Of a DNA stretch of 64,000 nucleotides, positions 47,739 to 56,137 are shown piece after piece. The DNA comes from Izhakiella australiensis. Lineage in GTDB: Bacteria > Pseudomonadota > Gammaproteobacteria > Enterobacterales > Enterobacteriaceae. Where the stretch lies: assembly GCF_002006995.1 (NCBI RefSeq), contig NZ_MRUL01000002.1, positions 124,001 through 188,000 on the forward strand, written 5' to 3'. The notes beneath the pieces were generated by a model. The model was given only the letters and a program-made list of their open reading frames with translations. It searched no databases and was not told the DNA's origin. The position numbers were made by a program, and so were the translations under genes. The stretch's first letter is position 1; each line of letters begins with the position of its first letter.

Positions 47739-50700
47739 ATGATCACCATCGACGGCAATGGCGCTGCGGCTTCCGTAGCCTTTCGCACCAGCGAAGTGAT
47801 CGCTATTTACCCGATAACGCCAAGTTCTGCCATGGCCGAACAGGCGGATGCCTGGTCAAGCGCCGGGCGTCAGAACGTCTGGGGCGATGTGCCGAAGGTG
47901 GTCGAAATGCAGTCTGAAGCCGGTGCGATTGCCGCCGTCCATGGCGCGCTGCAAACCGGGGCGCTTTCCACTAGCTTCACCTCATCCCAGGGATTGCTGC
48001 TGATGATCCCGACGCTTTATAAGCTCGCCGGACAGCTGACCCCTTTTGTTCTGCACGTTGCCGCCCGTACCGTCGCCGCTCACGCACTGTCCATTTTTTG
48101 CGACCATTCCGACGTCATGGCGGTGCGGCAAACCGGCTGCGCGATGCTGTGCGCTGACGGCGTACAGCAGGCGCAGGATTTTGCCTTAATCGCGCAAATA
48201 GCATCCCTTAACAGTCGCCTGCCCTTTATCCACTTTTTTGACGGCTTTCGTACTTCGCACGAAATCAATAAAATCGTTCCGCTGTCAGATGAAACGCTGC
48301 GCGTTCTGATGCCGCAGCAGGCCATCGAGGCCCATCGCCAGCGAGCGCTATCGCCGGACCATCCGGTTATTCGCGGCACCTCGGCGAATCCCGACACCTG
48401 GTTTCAATCCCGCGAGGCAATCAACCCCTGGTATAACGCCGCCGTGACGCACGTTGAGCAGGCAATGAACGATTTCGCCCGTGAAACCGGCCGTCAGTAT
48501 CACCCCGTCAGCTACTACGGGGATCCGCAGGCTGAGCGCGTAATCGTCCTGATGGGCTCCGCTGCCGGCACCTGCCGCGAGGTCATTGACAACCTTTGCC
48601 AGCAAGGGGAAAAAGTGGGTCTGGTTACGATTCATCTTTATCGCCCTTTTCCGGCAGAGCAGCTGCTGGCGGCGCTACCCGGGACGGTTAAGCGCATTGC
48701 AGTGTTGGATCGCACCAAAGAGCCAGGCGCCCAGGCGGAACCGCTGTTCCTTGACGTGATCTGTACCCTGGCCGAAGCCGTCGCCCAGGGTAAGCGATCC
48801 GCTATGCCGCTGTTGAGCGGCGGCCGCTATGGCTTATCTTCTAAAGAATTCGATCCCCGCTGCGTACTGGCGGTATTTAATGCGCTTTCCCAGCCGCAGC
48901 CGCCCGCGCGCTTTACCGTCGGTATTTATGATGACGTTACCCAGCTATCGCTGCCATTACCCGATCATGGAATGGTCAATCATGCGCGCCTGCAAGCGCT
49001 ATTTTACGGTCTTGGCAGCGACGGCAGCGTTTCTGCCACGAAAAATAATATTAAAATTATCGGCAATAGCACGCCCTTCAACGTGCAGGGCTATTTTGTT
49101 TATGATTCCAAAAAAGCGGGCGGTCTGACGGTTTCCCATCTGCGCGTCAGTGAGCAGCCGATTCAGTCCGCTTATCTGGTGGAAGCAGCCGATTTTATCG
49201 GTTGTCATCAGTGGCAGTTTATCGACAAATACCGGCTGACTGAGCGGCTGAAACCCGGCGGCGTTTTCCTGCTCAACGCCCCCTGGTCCGCAGAAGAGGT
49301 CTGGCAGCGTTTGCCGCAGGAAGTGCAGGCAACCTTGAACCGTAAACAGGCGCGCTTTTATGTCATCAATGCCGCCCGCATTGCCCGCGAATGTCAGCTT
49401 GGCGCACGTATTAATACCGTCATGCAGATGGCTTTCTTTGAGCTGAGCGGCGTAATTGCTGCTGACGATGCGCTATCTCTGCTGCAGGATGCCGCGGCGC
49501 GCAGCTACCGCAGCAAAGGCGATGAGCTGGTGCAGCGTAACTGGGCGGCGCTGGCAGCATCCCGTACTGCGCTGGAGCAGGTCGAACTGCGCCCGGTAGA
49601 TGCGCAAAGTCATCAGATGCCGCCGGTGGTTGCCGACAGCGCGCCCGATTTCGTAAAAACCGTTACTGCGGCGATGCTGGCGGGCCTTGGCGACTCACTT
49701 CCGGTCTCTGCTCTGCCGCCTGACGGAACATGGCCGACCGGCACCACCCGCTGGGAGAAACGCAATATCGCAGAAGCCATTCCCATCTGGAAGGCGGATC
49801 TCTGCACCCAGTGCAATCACTGCGTCGCTGCCTGCCCCCATGCGGCGATCCGCGCTAAGGTGGTTTCGCCGCAAAGCCTTGCGGCGGCAGGCAGCCCATT
49901 GTTGCCTTCGCTGGACGTTAAATCGCGCGATATGCGCGGACAAAAATACCTTTTGCAGGTAGCGCCGGAAGACTGCACCGGCTGTAATCTGTGCGTCGAG
50001 GTTTGCCCGGCGAAAGATCGGCAGAACCCGGAAATAAAAGCCATTAATATGCAGCCGCGGCTGGCGCACCTCGAAGAGGAAAAACAGCGCTTTGATGCGT
50101 TCCTGGCGCTGCCAGATATCGAGCCCGCGCAGATTGAGCGTATTGATATCCGGACATCACAGCTTATTACACCGCTGTTCGAATATTCCGGCGCCTGCTC
50201 CGGCTGCGGCGAAACCCCCTATATCAAACTGCTGACGCAGCTTTATGGCGACCGCCTGTTAATTGCCAATGCAACCGGTTGTTCGTCAATCTACGGTGGA
50301 AATCTGCCCTCAACGCCCTACACCACTAATAAGGAAGGTCGTGGGCCGGCATGGGCAAATTCGCTATTTGAAGACAATGCCGAGTTCGGTCTGGGATTCC
50401 GCCTTAGCGTTGATCTTCAGCGCCAGCGCGCCCGCCGCCTTGTTAACCAGCTCGCCGGCAGTCTGACGCCAGCGTTAAAAGCGACCCTCGAAAGTGACAG
50501 CGTCACTATCGGCCAACAGCGCGCGGCGGTTGAGGAATTGCGCTCGCTGCTGGCACAGGACAGCCGCCCCGATGCCCGCGCCCTTTACCAGCAGGCCGAT
50601 GCGTTGATTGATAAGTCAATATGGCTCATTGGCGGTGACGGCTGGGCCTATGATATAGGCTTTGGCGGCCTTGACCACGTGCTCAGCCTGAGCGAAAACG

Positions 50701-51263
50701 TCAATATTCTGGTGCTGGATACCCAATGCTACTCCAATACCGGCGGTCAGGCGTCTAAAGCCACGCCCCTTGGGGCGGTAACCCGCTTTGGCGAAAACGG
50801 CAAGCGCAAAGCGCGCAAAGATCTCGGCGTCAGCATGATGATGTATGGTCACGTGTACGTTGCACAAATTTCACTCGGTGCGCAGCTCAATCAGACGGTT
50901 AAAGCAATTCAGGAAGCCGAAGCCTATCCGGGCCCCTCGCTGATTATTGCTTACAGCCCCTGCGAAGAGCATGGATACGACTTAGCTCTCAGCCACGACC
51001 AGATGCGTCAGCTGACCACCAGCGGTTTCTGGCCGCTATACCGCTTCGACCCGCAGCGCACAGAGCAAGGCAAAGTTGCTCTGTCCCTTGACTCGCGCCC
51101 GCCTGCCAGCGAATTGGAAGCGGCGCTGATGAATGAGCAACGCTTTCGTCGCCTGAACCAGCAACAGCCCGAGGTCGCTCGTCAGCTGTGGATTGACGCC
51201 GGTGCAGAGGCCCAGCGTAAATACGCCCTGCTGGCGCAGCTGGCCGGTAAGGCTGAAGCCTGA
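47739..51263 (+). CDS. nifJ: Pyruvate:ferredoxin/flavodoxin oxidoreductase (NifJ/YdbK)
   Basis: 1174 residues, the E. coli YdbK length when started at 47739, where GAGAGGA precedes the ATG. Single-chain enzyme: oxidises pyruvate to acetyl-CoA and CO2, passing electrons to flavodoxin or ferredoxin. Domain order: pyruvate/TPP N domain (AIYPITPSSAMAEQADAW), domain II, gamma domain (GNSTPFNVQGYFVYDSKKAGG), two [4Fe-4S] sites (CTQCNHCVAACPH and CTGCNLCVEVCP), then the TPP-binding domain with the proximal-cluster CSGCGE and GGDGWAYDIGFGGLDH. Oxygen-sensitive family, fitting the window's anaerobic theme. No flavodoxin gene adjoins. Confidence 0.97.
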   Translation: MITIDGNGAAASVAFRTSEVIAIYPITPSSAMAEQADAWSSAGRQNVWGDVPKVVEMQSEAGAIAAVHGALQTGALSTSFTSSQGLLLMIPTLYKLAGQLTPFVLHVAARTVAAHALSIFCDHSDVMAVRQTGCAMLCADGVQQAQDFALIAQIASLNSRLPFIHFFDGFRTSHEINKIVPLSDETLRVLMPQQAIEAHRQRALSPDHPVIRGTSANPDTWFQSREAINPWYNAAVTHVEQAMNDFARETGRQYHPVSYYGDPQAERVIVLMGSAAGTCREVIDNLCQQGEKVGLVTIHLYRPFPAEQLLAALPGTVKRIAVLDRTKEPGAQAEPLFLDVICTLAEAVAQGKRSAMPLLSGGRYGLSSKEFDPRCVLAVFNALSQPQPPARFTVGIYDDVTQLSLPLPDHGMVNHARLQALFYGLGSDGSVSATKNNIKIIGNSTPFNVQGYFVYDSKKAGGLTVSHLRVSEQPIQSAYLVEAADFIGCHQWQFIDKYRLTERLKPGGVFLLNAPWSAEEVWQRLPQEVQATLNRKQARFYVINAARIARECQLGARINTVMQMAFFELSGVIAADDALSLLQDAAARSYRSKGDELVQRNWAALAASRTALEQVELRPVDAQSHQMPPVVADSAPDFVKTVTAAMLAGLGDSLPVSALPPDGTWPTGTTRWEKRNIAEAIPIWKADLCTQCNHCVAACPHAAIRAKVVSPQSLAAAGSPLLPSLDVKSRDMRGQKYLLQVAPEDCTGCNLCVEVCPAKDRQNPEIKAINMQPRLAHLEEEKQRFDAFLALPDIEPAQIERIDIRTSQLITPLFEYSGACSGCGETPYIKLLTQLYGDRLLIANATGCSSIYGGNLPSTPYTTNKEGRGPAWANSLFEDNAEFGLGFRLSVDLQRQRARRLVNQLAGSLTPALKATLESDSVTIGQQRAAVEELRSLLAQDSRPDARALYQQADALIDKSIWLIGGDGWAYDIGFGGLDHVLSLSENVNILVLDTQCYSNTGGQASKATPLGAVTRFGENGKRKARKDLGVSMMMYGHVYVAQISLGAQLNQTVKAIQEAEAYPGPSLIIAYSPCEEHGYDLALSHDQMRQLTTSGFWPLYRFDPQRTEQGKVALSLDSRPPASELEAALMNEQRFRRLNQQQPEVARQLWIDAGAEAQRKYALLAQLAGKAEA

Positions 51264-51354
51264 TAAACAACGCTTAAGGCGCACGGGAAGCTGCACGACA
51301 TTTCATTTTTCGTGCGTAGAATAAGCGGCAATAATCGCTAAAAGGAGTGCTTTT

Positions 51355-51642
51355 ATGTCAGAGAAACCGCTGATGATCGTGGCAAAGTTTATTGCAAGGC
51401 CCGGTAAGGCTGATGAGTTGCAGGCGGTGCTTAGCCACTGCATTGAACCCAGTCGCGCCGAACCCGGATGCTTACATTACGATCTGTATCGCAGTCTGGA
51501 GGACCAGAATACCTTTTTATTTCACGAAAGCTGGCGGGATCAGCAGGCAATCGATCGCCACGGCGAGCAGCCTCATTTCAAAGCGCTGCTGGCTGATGCC
51601 GCGCCGCTGTGGCAACAACCGCCGGAAATCATTGTCAATTAG
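51355..51642 (+). CDS. Antibiotic-biosynthesis-monooxygenase (ABM) fold protein
   Basis: 95-residue ferredoxin-like barrel protein of the ABM family. Typical segments: MIVAKFIARPGKADELQAVLSHCIEPSRAEPGCLHYDLYRS, then FLFHESWRDQQAIDRHGEQPHFKALL. Relatives include YgiN (quinol monooxygenase) and other small oxidase or stress proteins; the substrate cannot be assigned. AAAGGAG lies eight bases before the start. Single gene followed by its own terminator. Confidence 0.85.
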   Translation: MSEKPLMIVAKFIARPGKADELQAVLSHCIEPSRAEPGCLHYDLYRSLEDQNTFLFHESWRDQQAIDRHGEQPHFKALLADAAPLWQQPPEIIVN

Positions 51643-51651
51643 CGCCCCACC

Positions 51652-51679
51652 GGGCGGCCGTTGCCGCCCTTTCCTGCTT
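51652..51679 (+). terminator. Terminator of the ABM gene
   Basis: A 7-bp stem GGGCGGC/GCCGCCC with a CGTT loop is followed by TTTCCTGCTT, nine bases past the stop. Confidence 0.7.
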
Positions 51680-51705
51680 CACGCTGCATCGCTGACCAAC
51701 CAGCG

Positions 51706-51972
51706 CTACCAGCGAATCCCCCCGCCTTCCCTGACCACCTCGCTCGAGGCATTCTCTTCTCTGAAGTGATAGGTTTCGACATCATGATCGAGCTTCCATT
51801 TTATAGCACTGTTCTTCTGCACATCGAGCGGATGTTTGTCCTTCTGATGCTTGCCTGTAAGGCCTTCCGGCAGGTCGGGAACGTAATGAAACTTTTCTGC
51901 TTCGCTATTTTTTACTGCGCATTGCGCATTAAAGCAGCCGCAAAAAATGAGGCAGGCGATAATTTTTTTCAT
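51706..51972 (-). CDS. Small secreted protein of unknown function
   Basis: 88 residues starting at the ATG at 51972, preceded by AAGGA; longer in-frame readings up to 52137 lack homology-like content. Signal peptide about 1-19 (KKIIACLIFCGCFNAQCAV). The mature part is polar and charged, with HYVPDLPEGLTGKHQKDKHPLDVQ and IKWKLDHDVETYHFRE, and no Cys. I recognise no family. The signal sequence contains the CFNAQC pair, but no clear lipobox (C is preceded by AQ). Located in a patch of accessory genes with low GC upstream; likely lineage-specific. Confidence 0.6.
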   Translation of the reverse strand: MKKIIACLIFCGCFNAQCAVKNSEAEKFHYVPDLPEGLTGKHQKDKHPLDVQKNSAIKWKLDHDVETYHFREENASSEVVREGGGIRW

Positions 51973-52510
51973 CACAATTGTCCTTGGGGTTTCCTTTACA
52001 GGGCGGAACCGGTGAGTTTTTACAGGCGTAATCAGGTCGCGTACTGACATGTGACACCTCTCGCTTAACCACAGTCTATCCACACTCCCCGCGAAGCTCT
52101 CCTGCTGATTAAAATTATTTCGCATATTAAAGGTCATGATGGCAATAAAAAAATAAAATTTTTAAATCTGCTACTTTTACTTCAGGAGTAAGATTTTTTA
52201 AATTAAAACATGTTATGTCTAATGCAGGTTGTTACTACTTTTGTTTGGCCCTTGTTTAAAGGGAAGACTGCATACTATGTCATCTCCAATTGCGCACGCA
52301 AGCTAATGGTTTCGCTTGCTGCACGCAACACAGATGCTAATCAGAAAGTAATTTAAATAGTCTTTAATACAGCGAAATCAGCACAGGCCTCCTTCATCCG
52401 GATAAAATCCCCCATAAAGTCACTTAAAAAACATAGTGTCATAGCCTGCTGACATGTTTATTTTCTGATAAAAAACCAAATATGTTAAAAAAATGAAAAG
52501 AGAATATTAA
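51973..52510. other. AT-rich gap before the glycosyltransferase gene
   Basis: About 540 bases, very AT-rich after 52130 (for example long A/T runs at 52140-52215 and 52440-52510). It holds the promoters of the divergent small secreted protein and glycosyltransferase genes. No RNA gene, repeat or further open frame was recognised. Composition suggests foreign or recently acquired DNA. Confidence 0.5.
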
Positions 52511-53335
52511 ATGAGTGACTGGCAGCATATTAAATTGACTTATATAACTCACTTTTATTGCAACCAGGGGAATATTGATTCCGTTTTATCTTTACTAAAA
52601 GCGTATGAAAGCTATCCAACAGAGATTCTGGATTGCACCCATTTTGTGATAATTGATGACGCTAGCAGCATCCACTATGAGGTCCCTGCGTTTAAGCTAA
52701 ACCTGACCTGGCTGCGGATAGACGATGATATCTGCTGGAACCAGGGCGGCGCACGCAATCTTGGCGTTACCTATGCAAAATCGGATAAAATTTTGCTGAC
52801 CGATCTGGATCATCAGCTGCCGCCAGAAACGTTCAGCTATCTTATCGGACATAAAAGCCCCGGTCGCAGCTTTTATAAGATATACCGAAACGACCCTGAA
52901 ACAGGAAAACGCATTAAAGGGCATAGCAATTTATTTTTCATGTCGCGGGCACGGTTTTTCAGACACTTTGGCTATGATGAAGAGTTTTGTGGCCATTATG
53001 GCGCGGAAGACTATCGGTTTGTGAAATATCATAAGTACCATGGCTCAATACAGCGCTATCTCCCCCGCCGCATCCGTTGCCATATAAGAGACATTGACCG
53101 CGAAAGCTCATATCATAGCCTGCCGCGCGATTTATCCTTTAATACGCCCGTCGACCAGAAAAAAGCAAAAGAAATTACCGCCTATGGCGCGGAGCGTGGG
53201 CACAGCCGTCGTTTTTTAAATTTTACCTGGCATACCGTCGCGGTTTGCAACAGAGAAGCCTGCCCGCCAAAACCCCGTCTACTCTGGAAGTATCTATGGT
53301 GGTTCCGCTGCCTGCTTGCCCCCTTAGCGCGATAG
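52511..53335 (+). CDS. Family 2-type glycosyltransferase (orphan)
   Basis: 274 residues, GT-A fold. N-terminal YITHFYCNQGNIDSVLSLL, HFVIIDDASS (nucleotide contact), NQGGARNLGVTYAKSDKILLTDLDHQLP (the DLD metal-binding motif), and a galactosyltransferase-type C-terminal region around GYDEEFCGHYGAEDYRFVK. No signal peptide; the basic, aromatic C terminus (KPRLLWKYLWWFRCLLAPLAR) may contact the membrane. It should transfer a sugar from a nucleotide donor, perhaps to lipopolysaccharide or another surface glycan. It stands alone, with no other polysaccharide genes, and its 5' half and upstream DNA are AT-rich. Confidence 0.8.
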   Translation: MSDWQHIKLTYITHFYCNQGNIDSVLSLLKAYESYPTEILDCTHFVIIDDASSIHYEVPAFKLNLTWLRIDDDICWNQGGARNLGVTYAKSDKILLTDLDHQLPPETFSYLIGHKSPGRSFYKIYRNDPETGKRIKGHSNLFFMSRARFFRHFGYDEEFCGHYGAEDYRFVKYHKYHGSIQRYLPRRIRCHIRDIDRESSYHSLPRDLSFNTPVDQKKAKEITAYGAERGHSRRFLNFTWHTVAVCNREACPPKPRLLWKYLWWFRCLLAPLAR

Positions 53336-53618
53336 TTTCTGGCCGTTTTCGCGCTGCTGAGCGAGCAGATTACGCTGCGATGATGACAATATAGTCTTGC
53401 TCGCTCACACCCGCCGCCGGGAGAAGGTTCGCCGGCATTGGTCGGCCCTGAAAACAGGCGCACTGTTTCATTATGCCATGCGGTTAAAAAGGTGCTGGAA
53501 TTCGGCGCTGTAATCCGTACCATACGCGACATGCATACGCTCGCAGGCTTCCGGCCAGCGATACCCGGTGATATCCCGCTGGCTGGCCCGGGTAAGAAGC
53601 CAATAAGAGATAGTTAAT
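53336..53618. other. Gap between glycosyltransferase and ttcA, possible gene remnant
   Basis: 283 bases. On the minus strand a frame of about 50 codons without a good start runs from the ttcA leader to a stop at 53471 and reads plausible protein (about ITGYRWPEACERMHVAYGTDYSAEFQHLFN). It may be the end of a deleted gene; no family was recognised. The ttcA promoter must lie at the right end. Confidence 0.3.
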
Positions 53619-54560
53619 ATGTCAGAAAATCAAATGGTTGATAAAAAATCGCAGTATAACCTCAACAAGCTTCATAAGCGTCTGCGTCGCAACGTTGGCG
53701 AAGCTATCGCTCACTTCAATATGATTGAGGAAGGCGACCGGGTTATGGTTTGCCTGTCCGGCGGCAAAGATAGTTACACCATGCTGGAAATTTTGCGCAA
53801 TTTGCAGCAAAGCGCGCCGGTGAGTTTCAGCCTGGTGGCGGTTAACCTCGATCAGAAGCAGCCCGGATTTCCTGAACATATTCTGCCCGGCTATCTCGAC
53901 GACATCGGCGTTGAATATACAATCGTGCAGGAAGACACTTACAGCATCGTTAAAGAAAAAATTCCCGAAGGCAAAACAACCTGCTCGCTTTGCTCAAGGC
54001 TGCGCCGCGGCATTCTTTATCGTACAGCCAGCGAGCTTGGCGCGACAAAAATCGCCCTTGGTCATCATCGTGATGATATTTTGCAGACGCTGTTTCTCAA
54101 TATGTTTTACGGCGGCAAAATGAAAGGCATGCCGCCTAAGCTGATGAGCGATGATGGCAAGCACATCGTGATTCGTCCTCTCGCCTACTGCCGGGAAAAA
54201 GATATCGAGCGCTTTGCAACGGCGCGTCAGTTTCCCATTATTCCCTGCAATCTATGTGGCTCGCAGCCAAACCTTCAGCGTCAGGTTATTGGCGATATGC
54301 TGCGCGACTGGGACCGTAAATATCCTGGCCGGATTGAAACGATGTTTAGCGCGATGCAAAACGTGGTGCCTTCTCACCTGGCGGATACCGGACTGTTCGA
54401 CTTTAAATCTATTCATCATGGCGATGCGGTTATTGACGGCGGCGACCTGGCCTTTGATCGCGAATCTCTGCCGCTCCAGCCTGCCGGCTGGCAGCCACAG
54501 GATGAAGAGGATGAAGCCGGGCGCGACTATCCGCGCCTCGACGTTCTGCAAATTAAGTAG
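53619..54560 (+). CDS. ttcA: tRNA 2-thiocytidine(32) synthetase TtcA
   Basis: 313 residues (E. coli 311). ATP- and [4Fe-4S]-dependent thiolation of cytidine 32 in certain tRNAs. PP-loop SGGKDS at 47-52; cluster-ligand cysteines Cys122 and Cys125 ([11 protein letters not shown]) and Cys213 ([14 protein letters not shown]). In E. coli K-12 this gene is the integration site of the Rac prophage; here it is uninterrupted with a normal C terminus. Next comes a small proline-rich gene and fnrS on the opposite strand. Confidence 0.97.
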   Translation: MSENQMVDKKSQYNLNKLHKRLRRNVGEAIAHFNMIEEGDRVMVCLSGGKDSYTMLEILRNLQQSAPVSFSLVAVNLDQKQPGFPEHILPGYLDDIGVEYTIVQEDTYSIVKEKIPEGKTTCSLCSRLRRGILYRTASELGATKIALGHHRDDILQTLFLNMFYGGKMKGMPPKLMSDDGKHIVIRPLAYCREKDIERFATARQFPIIPCNLCGSQPNLQRQVIGDMLRDWDRKYPGRIETMFSAMQNVVPSHLADTGLFDFKSIHHGDAVIDGGDLAFDRESLPLQPAGWQPQDEEDEAGRDYPRLDVLQIK

Positions 54561-54571
54561 TTGATTATCCG

Positions 54572-54733
54572 TCACACGTGCGGTGGCGGGTCAATTATCG
54601 GGTGGGGATCTGGCTCACCGGGCGGCGGATCCGGGATGGGCTGTGGCTGCGGTATCGGCTCCGGAATGGGGACGGGATCGGTCGGAACGGGGTCGGAAGC
54701 CTGCGGTTGAGAATTACGCATTGCCTGTATCAT
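54572..54733 (-). CDS. Small proline-rich protein next to fnrS
   Basis: A 53-residue frame with an excellent ribosome site (GGAGGAG, three to nine bases before the ATG at 54733). Sequence: a short polar start (MIQAMRNSQPQASDP) and then almost only Pro, Asp, Glu, Ile, Val and Gln in PxP repeats (VPTDPVPIPEPIPQPQPIPDPPP), ending DPPPHV. About 40% proline, acidic, no signal peptide, no membrane helix; probably an extended polyproline-type chain. A candidate promoter (54761-54789) lies just upstream. No family or function recognised. The protein-like bias, strong ribosome site and separate promoter argue that it is real. Confidence 0.65.
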   Translation of the reverse strand: MIQAMRNSQPQASDPVPTDPVPIPEPIPQPQPIPDPPPGEPDPHPIIDPPPHV

Positions 54734-54760
54734 GCTCTCCTCCTTTGGTGACTTACTTTA

Positions 54761-54789
54761 AGCATAGAGAGCTATGGCAGAACAGCCAA
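54761..54789 (-). promoter_or_regulatory. Candidate promoter of the small proline-rich gene
   Basis: On the minus strand TTGGCT (54789-54784) and TATGCT (54766-54761) are spaced by 17 bases, a reasonable sigma-70 pair. It lies between the FnrS terminator and the ribosome site at about 54736-54742, giving a leader of about 20 bases. Confidence 0.45.
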
Positions 54790-54794
54790 ACGGC

Positions 54795-54910
54795 AAAAAA
54801 AAGCCGGCATCGTGCCGGCGTATCGAATCAAATGTGCTATGCAATAATTCAAAAAGGAAGTAAGACAATATGGAGCACAACGCCCATCGCTTGACGTTGC
54901 ATTCACCTGC
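54795..54910 (-). ncRNA. fnrS: FnrS, FNR-activated small regulatory RNA
   Basis: Read on the minus strand, the sequence begins GCAGGTGAATGCAACGTCAA at 54910 and continues through GCGATGGGCGTTG and CTCCATATTGTCTTACTTCC to a Rho-independent terminator (GCCGGCATCG, then pairing GCCGGC, then eight T at 54802-54795). This reproduces the E. coli FnrS RNA nearly base for base across the 5' region and single-stranded target-pairing segments, with differences only in the terminator stem. FnrS is an Hfq-dependent RNA made without oxygen that represses aerobic-metabolism and oxidative-stress messages (sodB, maeA, gpmA and others). Location beside zntB is as in E. coli. About 116 bases. Confidence 0.95.
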
Positions 54911-54945
54911 ATGAAAGAGTCTGCGCCTTTCCCCTTGCGGACTCT

Positions 54946-54959
54946 TTGATGCTGATCAT
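54946..54959 (-). promoter_or_regulatory. FNR box of the fnrS promoter
   Basis: On the minus strand ATGATCAGCATCAA matches TTGAT-N4-ATCAA at 9 of 10 fixed bases. Its centre is about 42 bases upstream of the FnrS 5' end, the position of a class II FNR activator site. Confidence 0.85.
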
Positions 54960-54993
54960 TATTTTCGATCTAATCTGTATGAAAAGTCATTAA

Positions 54994-55977
54994 CTACAGC
55001 CAGTTACGTTTTCTTAACCACCACGCAACACCCGCTCCCAACACCAGTAACAATAAACAGAAAAGGGGGAATCCATAGCTCCAGCCGCCGCCGGGAATGC
55101 CGCCAAGATTGACGCCAAACAGCCCGGTAAGAAAGGTTGCCGGCAGGAAAATCATGGCCATCAGTGACATGGTATAGGTACGGCGATTCATCGCATCCGC
55201 CAGCACGCTGGTAATTTCATCGGCCAACACGGCAGTACGCGCAACGCATGCATCCAGATCGTCCAGCCCGCGCCCCAGGCGGTCAGCAATATCCTGCATA
55301 CGCCGGCGGTCGTCATCGCTCATCCACGGCAGGCGCTCACTGGCAAGACGAGCATAAACATCGCGCTGCGGAGCCATATAACGGCGCATAACGATCAGCT
55401 GTTTGCGGATCAGCGCCAGTTCACCGCGCGCCGGAACCTGCTGGTCGACCACGGCATCCTCCAGATCGATAATTTTATCGTGCAACTGCTCAATAAATTC
55501 ACTGGTATCATCGTTCAACGCTTCGCACAGCTCAACCAGCCAGCTACCGCCATCCGTCGGCCCGTTGCCATTTTGCAAATCGGTCAGAACTTCATCAATG
55601 GCAAACACCTTACGCCGCCGCGTAGAAACGATGATTTTTCCATTAATAAACACCCGGATGACGACCAGCTGGTCGGGACGCGATTCGCTGTTCAGATTAA
55701 CGCTACGCAGGGTGATCATGGTGCCATCTCCCAGGCGATTGACCCTGGGGCGCAGTGAATCGCCGCCCAATGCGTCACGCACGTTATCGGGGATCAGCGG
55801 CGTAGAAGAGAGCCATTCAGCACTTTCACGATGGGTATAGTTCAGGTGTAACCAGCAGGGACGATCGCAATGAATAACCTCGTTATCATCAATCGCTATC
55901 AGCCCGCCTTTACCATCCAGCTGACAGGAAATAATCGCATCGGAAATCTGTAACGCCTTACCCTCAATAATCTCCAC
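54994..55977 (-). CDS. zntB: Zinc transporter ZntB (CorA family)
   Basis: 327 residues when started at GTG 55977, equal to E. coli ZntB; GGAG stands five bases upstream. Farther upstream starts (to 56049) would add 24 unmatched residues. Large N-terminal cytoplasmic domain, a long helix with [21 protein letters not shown] and [30 protein letters not shown], then two C-terminal membrane helices with the CorA-type GVN motif in [16 protein letters not shown]. Pentameric Zn2+ importer driven by the proton gradient. It lies upstream of fnrS on the same strand. Confidence 0.95.
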   Translation of the reverse strand: MEIIEGKALQISDAIISCQLDGKGGLIAIDDNEVIHCDRPCWLHLNYTHRESAEWLSSTPLIPDNVRDALGGDSLRPRVNRLGDGTMITLRSVNLNSESRPDQLVVIRVFINGKIIVSTRRRKVFAIDEVLTDLQNGNGPTDGGSWLVELCEALNDDTSEFIEQLHDKIIDLEDAVVDQQVPARGELALIRKQLIVMRRYMAPQRDVYARLASERLPWMSDDDRRRMQDIADRLGRGLDDLDACVARTAVLADEITSVLADAMNRRTYTMSLMAMIFLPATFLTGLFGVNLGGIPGGGWSYGFPLFCLLLLVLGAGVAWWLRKRNWL

Positions 55978-56108
55978 AATGGCTCCGTCAATCGAATAAT
56001 CAACAGGATACAGTCTAGCCCAGCGACGGATTGTTACAATCCCTGCCATGCGATGGATGCGTTACAAAGCCGTGACAGTTGCAACAATTGTTAACATACT
56101 AACGGTAT

Positions 56109-56130
56109 GACCCCGCCCTGCGGCGAGGTC
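56109..56130 (-). terminator. Hairpin after mppA
   Basis: On the minus strand GACCTCGCC pairs with GGCGGGGTC (one T-G wobble) around a 4-base loop, eight bases after the mppA stop. No T run follows, so its efficiency is uncertain. Confidence 0.45.
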
Positions 56131-56137
56131 ATAACAA

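Noticed and set aside
53182-53532. 116-residue minus-strand frame overlapping the glycosyltransferase end
   Set aside because: No ribosome site and poor composition; only the separate frame ending at 53471 looks slightly protein-like.
54583-54894. 103-residue plus-strand frame between ttcA and zntB
   Set aside because: It runs antisense through the proline-rich gene and FnrS, has no ribosome site and shows no protein-like pattern.
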